Positions 58,116 to 64,000 of a stretch of DNA of 64,000 bases are shown one piece after another; position 1 is the stretch's first letter; the number at the start of each line of letters is the position of its first letter. The notes under the pieces are model-generated. The model saw nothing but the letters and a program-made list of their open reading frames with translations, made no database searches and had not been told where the DNA came from. This DNA comes from Pseudomonas jessenii (GTDB lineage Bacteria > Pseudomonadota > Gammaproteobacteria > Pseudomonadales > Pseudomonadaceae), in NCBI RefSeq assembly GCF_002236115.1, contig NZ_NIWT01000009.1, positions 186,001 to 250,000 of the forward strand, in the 5' to 3' direction. A program made the translations under genes and the position numbers.

Positions 58116-58910
58116 GTGTTGATCCTCAAACTGCTGGTGATCCCAGGCTTCCTGCTGCTGATTTCCCTGGCTGGCAAACGCTGGGGGCCGAGCGTGGCCG
58201 GTTGGTTGTCGGGGTTGCCGGTGGTGGTCGGGCCGATCCTGTTGTTCCTCGCCCTCGAACAAGGCCAGGCGTTCGCTGCGCAATCGGCCACCGCCGCGCT
58301 GTCAGCCATGTTCGCGATGATTGCGTTTTGCGTGAGCTACGCCCAGGTCGCACAACGGGCCGGATGGCCGCTGGCGCTGTTGATCTCGCTGTCGGTCTGG
58401 GCACTGGTGGCGGTTGTCCTGTCGTTGATCCCGGCCTCCCTGGTGTTTTCGGTGTGCGCCGCCGCCACCGCGCTGCTCGCCGCACCGTACCTGTTCCCCA
58501 CTGTGCAACCCGTGCTCAGTGGCCCGGCGCCGAAATCCGACAAGCTTCTGTTGCGCATGGTGGCCGGTGCATTGCTCACCCTGGTGGTGACACTGCTGGC
58601 CAGCACCGTCGGTGACCGCTGGAGCGGCCTGCTGGCAGTGTTCCCCGTATTGGGCAGCGTGATGGCGGTGTTCTCCCAGCAAACCCGTGGCCCGGCCTTT
58701 ACCGCCGCGCTGCTGCGCGCCACTGCCACCGGCATGTACTCGTTCGCCGCCTTCTGCCTGGTGTTGGCCCTGGCCCTGCCGACGATGGGAATGAACGCTT
58801 TTGTGCTGGGCGTCGCGGTGTCGGTGGCCATGCTGGGCGTGACCAAACGCCTGCTGGCGCGGCCAGCCGGCCCGGCGACTGACACTCAAAGAGCAGCCAT
58901 CAAACGCTAA
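58116..58910 (+). CDS. Integral membrane protein, function unknown
   Basis: 264 residues from a GTG at 58116 with GGAG 8 bases upstream; a GTG at 58110 is also possible. About eight membrane helices, two-fold in appearance: both halves open with a 'GxxWSGLLxxxPVxxxPxxLF'-like segment (KRWGPSVAGWLSGLPVVVGP and DRWSGLLAVFPVLGSVMAVF), as in GlpM-like internal repeats. No transport motif recognised. Confidence 0.65.
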   Translation: MLILKLLVIPGFLLLISLAGKRWGPSVAGWLSGLPVVVGPILLFLALEQGQAFAAQSATAALSAMFAMIAFCVSYAQVAQRAGWPLALLISLSVWALVAVVLSLIPASLVFSVCAAATALLAAPYLFPTVQPVLSGPAPKSDKLLLRMVAGALLTLVVTLLASTVGDRWSGLLAVFPVLGSVMAVFSQQTRGPAFTAALLRATATGMYSFAAFCLVLALALPTMGMNAFVLGVAVSVAMLGVTKRLLARPAGPATDTQRAAIKR

Positions 58911-59048
58911 GCTGCCTCAGCTCATCGAGCTGCCCTGAGCATAGGTGGGTGTTCAGCCAAGATGACCGCTGGGTAAAGCACGCTGGAATGCATCGCAACC
59001 TCCATGGGATGATCGCGCCCCACCGCGCGCACATCCCTGGAGATTCCA

Positions 59049-59615
59049 ATGTCATTGTTGAGTAAAAAAGCCCTTGTACTGCTGCTGGCAGCCGCTACCG
59101 GCCTTGGGGCTTTGAATGCGCAGGCCGCCAAGGCCACATCCAGCGATGCGCCCGCCCATAAAGTCTCCATGCTCGGCAGCAAGTTCACCTTCAACCTGCC
59201 CAAGGGTTTCGTCGCCAACCCGCTGCCGGCCAGCCCGGACGGTGCCAGCGGCACCCTCTACAGCAATGAAACCACCAAGACCGTGGTGATCGCCGCTGAA
59301 AACACTCTACCCAACGGTGTCAGCGTCAAGGACAACGACGGCGGGTTCCTCGACGGCACCGTGGCCGATTTCGATGCGGCGCAACACAAATCCCTGCCCG
59401 ACTACAACAAGCTCAGCGAGAAAGCCCTGACCCAGAAAACCGGGCTGGGCCTGCGCCAGATCGACGGCACTGCCACGCAAGGCGGTGGCATGACCCTCAC
59501 CACCACGCTGATGGCCGCATCCGGCACTCGCATGGCGGTGATCCAGGTGATTTCCCGCCCCGGCGACATGGCGGCCCACGAAACCCTGGTCAAGCAGATC
59601 GTCAGCGGAAAATGA
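59049..59615 (+). CDS. Secreted hypothetical protein
   Basis: 188 residues with a signal peptide (ALVLLLAAATGLGALNAQA). Mature part HKVSMLGSKFTFNLPKGFVANPLP, TVVIAAENTLPNGVSVKDNDGG, VIQVISRPGDMAAHETLVKQIVSGK resembles small periplasmic stress or DcrB-like beta proteins but I cannot assign a family. GGAGATTCC upstream of the ATG. Single gene. Confidence 0.65.
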   Translation: MSLLSKKALVLLLAAATGLGALNAQAAKATSSDAPAHKVSMLGSKFTFNLPKGFVANPLPASPDGASGTLYSNETTKTVVIAAENTLPNGVSVKDNDGGFLDGTVADFDAAQHKSLPDYNKLSEKALTQKTGLGLRQIDGTATQGGGMTLTTTLMAASGTRMAVIQVISRPGDMAAHETLVKQIVSGK

Positions 59616-59618
59616 ATG

Positions 59619-60335
59619 TCAGGGGTTGAGACGCTGCAACCAGGCGCTCAAGTCCTGTATCTCGTCGGCGCTGATGCTGTGACCGACACCGGGGTAGCCG
59701 TGGAACTCGGGTTCGAGTGACACGGTCTGCAGCAGGCTGTTGGCTTCAGTACCGTCGCTGTAGGGAAGGCGTTTGTCCTGCTCGCCATGACCGATGAAAA
59801 TAGCCAGCGACTGGCGTTTTTCATCCGGCTGGAGCTCGGACTTGAGCACCGGCAGAATCCGTCCGCTCAACGCAGCGATCCCGCCTAGCGCCTCGGGATG
59901 CCGCAGGCCTGTTTCGTAGGTCATGATCGCGCCCTGGCTGAAGCCGACCAGGAACACCTTCTCCGGTTCGGTGTGATATTTCTTCGTAGCCTGTGCGACG
60001 AAATCCAGCAACAACTGGCCGCTGGACTTCAGATCATCGGTCTCGCCGTTGTAGGCCCCTTCGCCCTTCTTGCGAAACCACTGGTAGCTGCCCGCCTCCA
60101 TCACCAAGGGTGCCCGCACCGACAGGTAGGTGTAGGACGCGGGCAAGTCATCCTTGATGCCGAACAGGTCCTGCTCGTTACTGCCGTAACCGTGGAGGAA
60201 AATCACCAGGGGTTGATGGTTCGAATCGGCGTTGGCCTGCTCCAGATACTTGAGCGGCAAGTCGGTTTGCAGCGGGGTTTGGGCGTGGACAGCGGTGGAT
60301 ACCAGGAGCGTGAGCAGCGCGAGAATCTTCAACAT
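59619..60335 (-). CDS. Secreted alpha/beta hydrolase (carboxylesterase/phospholipase family)
   Basis: 238 residues from the ATG at 60335 (GAAGGAAGA upstream). Signal peptide ending STAVHAQ. Motifs: LVIFLHGYGSNEQDLFGI (oxyanion), nucleophile in LVGFSQGAIMTYETGLRH, Asp in GHGEQDKRLPYSDG, His in GYPGVGHSISADEIQDL. Matches the abhydrolase_2/carboxylesterase family. Periplasmic esterase, substrate unknown. It ends three bases from the convergent neighbour. Confidence 0.85.
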   Translation of the reverse strand: MLKILALLTLLVSTAVHAQTPLQTDLPLKYLEQANADSNHQPLVIFLHGYGSNEQDLFGIKDDLPASYTYLSVRAPLVMEAGSYQWFRKKGEGAYNGETDDLKSSGQLLLDFVAQATKKYHTEPEKVFLVGFSQGAIMTYETGLRHPEALGGIAALSGRILPVLKSELQPDEKRQSLAIFIGHGEQDKRLPYSDGTEANSLLQTVSLEPEFHGYPGVGHSISADEIQDLSAWLQRLNP

Positions 60336-60422
60336 GGGTCTTCCTTCACTGAATGCAGGATTCGCGCAAGAGCCTAACACTGTGCAGTAGACAGGAACAT
60401 CTCAGGCGTGGCCGATGCCGCC

Positions 60423-60486
60423 TTCGCGAGCAAGCCCGCTCCCACAGGGAACGCGTAAACCCCGTGGGAGCGGGCTTGCTCGCGAA
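60423..60486. repeat. Compact REP pair (GCGGGCTTGCTCGCGAA type)
   Basis: TTCGCGAGCAAGCCCGCTCC and its inverse with only a short spacer. Confidence 0.85.
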
Positions 60487-60517
60487 GAGGCCAGTACAGA
60501 CAAAGAAAATTACTGAC

Positions 60518-61630
60518 TCAGTCGTTGATCAACTTGCCCACCCGAATCGGCTCGCGCCCGGCGACCTTCGCCTGCCAGCTGCCTGGCTGGGTGTAGCGCC
60601 CACGGTCGATGGCGAACAGCACACCACTGGTGCCGGCCTGCACGGTGGTGACCTTGTCGTTCAACGGGTCGACCACCTCGAACAGTGCATCGCCCTTCTC
60701 CACCCACTCCCCGGCCTCGCGCAGGAAGCTGACCACGCCGTGATGCGGGGCGAACAGGTATTGGGTGCCTTCGAATGGCATGCCTTCACAGCATTCGGCC
60801 GGTGCCGCCGGCCAGGTGCCGGAGATGAATCCCTGCTCGGCGAGGAACCCGAGAATGGCCTCGCAATTGGCCTGGGCCTGATTGACGCCGGTGTCTCCCA
60901 TGCTGCCCAGTTCCAGGGTGGTCGCCAGGTTGGCCGGTGGAATCGCTGCCGCCGGGAACGCCCTGGCCAGGCGCAACCATGGCGAAGAACAGGATTCATC
61001 GAACGAGCTGCCGCCGGAGTCTTCACACAACAACGCCACGCCGGCCTGCAAACGCGCCGCCAGGGATTGCCACTGCGGCCAGTGCTGCGGCAACGCGTAG
61101 ATGTGGATCGCCGCATCGAAATCGCAATGCAGGTCGAGGGTGATGTCGGCGTCACAGGCATGGCGCAGCAACAGGCGGTGCATGGCTTCCAGCTGCGATG
61201 CCGCTGCCGGCAAGCTGTCGAGGACCTGGCCCATGGTCTGGCGAATCAACGCAATGTTGGCTTGGGCATCGCTGCCGAGACGATCACTGATCAACGCGGC
61301 CACCGGCGCACTGAGTTCGACGAACGAGCGGTTGAAATTCTTGCCGCTGCCCAGCTCGAAACGCCCCATGTGGCTGCCTTGCAAGTGCTGGTCGAGGCCA
61401 ATGGGATTGGCCACCGGCACCAGTTCGATCACACCCTTCAATTGTCCCTGTTGTTCAAGTTCGGCCAGGCGTTTTTTCAACTCCCAGGCGGTGCGCATGC
61501 CCGGCAATTCGTCGGCGTGCAGGCTGGCCTGGATGTACACCTTGCGCGTGCCCGCGCCATAACGAAACACGCTGAGGGTACGCTCGCTGCCCAGGTGGCT
61601 CCAGGGCAGTTTGTGGTCGATGCGTTGCAT
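60518..61630 (-). CDS. M14-family deacylase, second copy
   Basis: 370 residues, AGGAG upstream of the ATG. Zinc and substrate motifs: ASLHADELPGM, KNFNRSFVEL, ITLDLHCDFDAAIHI; C-terminal barrel domain GTQYLFAPHHGVVSFLREAGEWVEKGD. Same family as 5548-6564, related to AotO of the P. aeruginosa arginine/ornithine (aot) operon. It follows an amino-acid-binding protein gene, separated by a REP, suggesting linked uptake and deacylation. Confidence 0.8.
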   Translation of the reverse strand: MQRIDHKLPWSHLGSERTLSVFRYGAGTRKVYIQASLHADELPGMRTAWELKKRLAELEQQGQLKGVIELVPVANPIGLDQHLQGSHMGRFELGSGKNFNRSFVELSAPVAALISDRLGSDAQANIALIRQTMGQVLDSLPAAASQLEAMHRLLLRHACDADITLDLHCDFDAAIHIYALPQHWPQWQSLAARLQAGVALLCEDSGGSSFDESCSSPWLRLARAFPAAAIPPANLATTLELGSMGDTGVNQAQANCEAILGFLAEQGFISGTWPAAPAECCEGMPFEGTQYLFAPHHGVVSFLREAGEWVEKGDALFEVVDPLNDKVTTVQAGTSGVLFAIDRGRYTQPGSWQAKVAGREPIRVGKLIND

Positions 61631-61655
61631 ATAAACTCCTGAAAACAGAGAAACC

Positions 61656-61744
61656 TGTGGGAGCGAGCTTGCTCGCGATGGCGTTCATTCAGTCGAAGCC
61701 ATTTTGCCTGACCCACCGCTATCGCGAGCAAGCTCGCTCCCACA
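61656..61744. repeat. REP pair between binding-protein and deacylase genes
   Basis: TGTGGGAGCGAGCTTGCTCG and its inverted partner. Confidence 0.85.
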
Positions 61745-61772
61745 GGTATCTTCTTCGCTGAAAAAATTGCAC

Positions 61773-61807
61773 AAAAAAAGTGGCAGCCGCGTCAACGACT
61801 ACCACTT
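61773..61807 (-). terminator. Rho-independent terminator of the binding-protein gene
   Basis: On the leftward strand AAAGTGGTAGTCG pairs with CGGCTGCCACTTT (two G-U pairs), followed by a run of T. It lies 16 bases past the stop. Confidence 0.75.
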
Positions 61808-61822
61808 TCTTGAACGGCTCGC

Positions 61823-62602
61823 TTACTCGCCGTAAACGTCAAACTTGAAGTACTTGTCCTGCACTTGCTTGTACTTGCCGTTGGCGCGGATTTCGGTGAT
61901 GGCGGTGTTGAACTTGTCCGCCAGTTCCTTATCGCCCTTGCGCACGGCAATGCCTGCGCCGCCGCCGAAGTATTTCGGATCGTTGTACTCAGGGCCGACG
62001 AAGGCAAAACCTTTACCGGCGTCGGTTTTCAGGAAACCGTCGTCCAGGTTGACCGAGTCGGCCAGCAGCGCGTCAATGCGGCCGGAAACCATGTCCAGGT
62101 TGGCTTCCTGCTGGGAGCCGTAGCGCACCAGGACTATCCCGGCCGGTTGCAGCACTTCAGTGGCGAAGCGGTCGTGGGTACTGGCGCGCAGCACACCGAC
62201 TTTCTTGCCCTTGAGTTCGGTCAGCGGGTCCTTGACGTCGCTGCCTTCCTTCATCACGAAGCGCGCCGGGGTGTGGTAGTACTTGATGGTGAAATCGACG
62301 TTCTTCTTGCGGTCGTCAGTGATGGTCATGGACGACAGGATGGCGTCGATTTTCTTGACCTTCAGCGCAGGGATCAGGCCGTCGAACTCTTGTTCGACCC
62401 AGGTGCACTTGGCTTTCATCTGCTCGCACAGCGCATCGCCGATATCCACGTCGAAACCGGTGAGTTTGCCGTCAGGGGTTTTCATCGAGAATGGCGGGTA
62501 GCCGGCTTCGATACCGATGCGAATCGGCTTGGCGTCTTCGGCCACGGCGGTCAGGGACAACATCGACAGTGCCAGGGCACCGAACATCACTAGCTTCTTC
62601 AT
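61823..62602 (-). CDS. Basic amino-acid ABC transporter periplasmic binding protein (ArgT/AotJ-like)
   Basis: 259 residues. Signal peptide (MLSLTAVAE), then IRIGIEAGYPPFSMKTPDGKLTGFDVDIGDALCEQM, EQEFDGLIPALKVKKIDAILSSM, GRIDALLADSVNLDDGFLKT: the lysine/arginine/ornithine-binding group. No permease genes adjoin in the window. AGGAG ribosome site. Confidence 0.88.
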   Translation of the reverse strand: MKKLVMFGALALSMLSLTAVAEDAKPIRIGIEAGYPPFSMKTPDGKLTGFDVDIGDALCEQMKAKCTWVEQEFDGLIPALKVKKIDAILSSMTITDDRKKNVDFTIKYYHTPARFVMKEGSDVKDPLTELKGKKVGVLRASTHDRFATEVLQPAGIVLVRYGSQQEANLDMVSGRIDALLADSVNLDDGFLKTDAGKGFAFVGPEYNDPKYFGGGAGIAVRKGDKELADKFNTAITEIRANGKYKQVQDKYFKFDVYGE

Positions 62603-62932
62603 TTTTAACTCCTGTGTGCGGAGGCTTTTATTGGCAGCTTCGATTGGCAGCGCTCGGTCATCGCTTCGTGAGCGGGAACCGAAGTGGCCGGCAGTCTAGA
62701 GCGGCTACAGGAGGGTAAATTACGCCAAGGCGACAAATATTTATAGAAAAGTGGCACCCGAAGAGAGGCATCGAGGTGAACGCGCCATGACGGTGCAAAG
62801 TCTGTCAGACATACCGCGTTTTCAGAGCAAACCTACAGGTTTTCCGACTCCATCCGACAGAATGCGACGACTGGCGATGCCCGGTGTTTTGCGGCACATT
62901 GAGCGCCCTTGCGTCCCATCGAGAGTAGCGTG
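62603..62932. other. Divergent promoter region
   Basis: 330 bases between the binding-protein gene and the amidotransferase gene. AT-rich near 62718-62750, where promoters are likely; no gene or clear operator. Confidence 0.4.
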
Positions 62933-63574
62933 ATGCCCACGTTGAACCTGATCCAGCACCACTGCGCCGAAGGTCCGGGCGCCATCGCCATCTGGGCCGA
63001 ATCCCGAGGGCTGACGCTGAAGGTGTTTCGCGCCGACCTCGGCCAATTGCCGCCCGTCAGCGCCGAACCCGTGATCCTGTTGGGCGGGCCTTATGAATCC
63101 GATGCCGGCCCGGCCTGGCTGGAAGCCGAACGGCAATGGCTCAGAGGCACGCTGGATCAGGACGCGGCCGTGTTCGCCATATGCCTGGGGGCACAGTTGC
63201 TGGCGCTGAGCCTGGGCGGGAATGTACGGCGGATGGACCGGACCGAAACCGGATGGACCACCGTGACCTTTATCGATGGGAAAACGCTGAAGGTGCTGGA
63301 GTGGCACGAAGACGCCATCGACCTGCCGCCAGCCGCGCAGCTGTTGGCCAGCAGCGAGCACTGTGTGCAGCAGATGTACCGAGCCGGGCCGGCGCGGCTG
63401 GGTCTGCAGTTTCATCCGGAGTGGAACGCCGAGTCGGTGGCCCTGCTCAATGCGCATTTTGGCGATGAGTCGCCGTTGCCCCGAGGGCCGCAGGACGATG
63501 CGGCCTACGCCGATGTGCTGGCGTGGTTGCAGGCGACACTGGATGAGTGGTGGGCGGCCGCTTCCTTTCGCTGA
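62933..63574 (+). CDS. Class I glutamine amidotransferase-like protein
   Basis: 213 residues from the ATG at 62933 (GAGAG upstream). GATase1 triad: Cys84 in VFAICLGAQLLALSLGG, His and Glu in GLQFHPEWNAES. A stand-alone amidotransferase or gamma-glutamyl hydrolase of the GMP-synthase-like group. In pseudomonads relatives act in amine and nucleotide metabolism; substrate not deducible. Confidence 0.82.
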   Translation: MPTLNLIQHHCAEGPGAIAIWAESRGLTLKVFRADLGQLPPVSAEPVILLGGPYESDAGPAWLEAERQWLRGTLDQDAAVFAICLGAQLLALSLGGNVRRMDRTETGWTTVTFIDGKTLKVLEWHEDAIDLPPAAQLLASSEHCVQQMYRAGPARLGLQFHPEWNAESVALLNAHFGDESPLPRGPQDDAAYADVLAWLQATLDEWWAAASFR

Positions 63575-63584
63575 AATACATACC

Positions 63585-63680
63585 TGTGGCGAGGGGGCTT
63601 GCCCCGTCGGGTTGTGCAGCAACCCTCTGAAATAGTCGGGAGCGCTTCGCACTCCAACGGGGGCAAGCCCCCTCGCCACA
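63585..63680. repeat. REP pair (GTGGCGAGGGGGCTTGCCCC type)
   Basis: Inverted REP units between convergent genes, the same subtype as at 5394-5514. Confidence 0.85.
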
Positions 63681-63701
63681 ATGATCAATGCTGTTTGGAT
63701 A

Positions 63702-64000
63702 TCAGCATTCACAACCGATCACAGCATTCACCGGCCGCGGCACCCCGACACTCAACTCAAACCCTTCATCGAGCCACCCTGTCACGCCGCCGATCATCTC
63801 CTTGACCGGATACCCCAAGGCCGCCAGTTTCACCGCCGCCTTGTTGGCGCCGTTGCAGTGAGGCCCGGCGCAATAGACCACAAACAGGCTGTTTTTCGGA
63901 TAACCCGCCAAACCTTCGGCGTTCAGCAAGCGCCCGGGAATGTTGATCGCTCCCGGTACATGCCCGCGCTCGAACGCCAGCGGCCCCCGAACATCCACCA
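63702..64000 (-). CDS. Rhodanese-domain protein, 3' part
   Basis: The window ends within the gene; the last 98 or so residues are present. Rhodanese motifs: MDVRGPLAFERGHVPGAINI, active-site loop VVYCAGPHCNGANKAA with the persulphide cysteine, and LGYPVKEMIGGVTGWLDEGFEL. It transfers sulphane sulphur. The N-terminus and possible fused regulator domain lie outside. Confidence 0.8.
   Translation of the reverse strand, partial: VDVRGPLAFERGHVPGAINIPGRLLNAEGLAGYPKNSLFVVYCAGPHCNGANKAAVKLAALGYPVKEMIGGVTGWLDEGFELSVGVPRPVNAVIGCEC

Overview
This window looks like chromosomal DNA of a fluorescent Pseudomonas (P. fluorescens species complex). The grounds are: high-GC coding sequence; about 17 clusters of the REP repeats typical of this group (cores GCGAGCAAGCTCGCTCCCAC or GGGGCAAGCCCCCTCGCCAC) between genes; and a dhcR-dhcA-dhcB-atoB block in the order I recall from P. 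aeruginosa. No rRNA, tRNA, CRISPR array, complete prophage or complete insertion sequence was found. The only clear phage trace is a broken terminase-like fragment near 18.0-18.16 kb.

Layout. 0-5.4 kb: the 3' end of a short-chain dehydrogenase cut by a 72-bp palindromic repeat, a secreted lectin-like gene between two copies of that repeat, a 711-residue RTX protein, a small secreted EF-hand protein with EGKCG motifs (a bufferin/HvfA-like metallophore precursor) and a fimbrial-like protein. 5.5-15.3 kb: an M14 deacylase, a TetR regulator, a polar amino-acid ABC uptake operon containing an aminotransferase-ATPase fusion and a DMT exporter, then a divergent MFS/LysR pair. 15.3-25.9 kb: a stress block with ohr, a cupin, HxlR, a cysteine hydrolase, DoxX, a periplasmic broad-specificity amino-acid racemase, katG and cstA-ybdD. 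26.2-28.9 kb: a cache-domain histidine kinase with its NarL-type regulator, and a secreted protein made of nine 13-residue repeats.

29.1-43.8 kb is one catabolic island: DUF1185 protein, alpha/beta hydrolase, two aldehyde dehydrogenases, flavin reductase, carboxymuconolactone-decarboxylase-like protein, GntR regulator, NUDIX protein, DUF1330 protein, RibBA-like protein, a four-gene polyamine-type ABC importer and an amidase. Three promoters in it carry related palindromes (TGGTATACCA type) that probably bind the local GntR protein. Substrate unknown; the genes suggest a nitrogenous compound cleaved to an amide and a (semi)aldehyde.

43.9-64 kb: bile-acid-symporter-like transporter with AraC regulator, an orphan PotF-like binding protein, a propeller lipoprotein, an orphan HvfC-HvfB (DUF2063-DUF692) pair, a methyltransferase, a sirtuin, the dhcR/dhcAB/atoB acetoacetate-dehydrocarnitine block, a chalcone-isomerase-like protein, membrane and secreted hypotheticals, an esterase, a second M14 deacylase with an amino-acid binding protein, a class I glutamine amidotransferase and the 3' end of a rhodanese gene.

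The most interesting signal is that the EGKCG precursor (4.3-4.7 kb) and the only MNIO maturation pair in the window (49.4-51.0 kb) are 45 kb apart, yet both promoter regions, and those of ohr and the cupin gene, carry the same architecture: TGTATC boxes about one helical turn apart, facing an inverted pair of GATACA boxes, spanning 77-78 bp in three of four cases. This suggests a dispersed metal/oxidant-response regulon that includes a split bufferin system.
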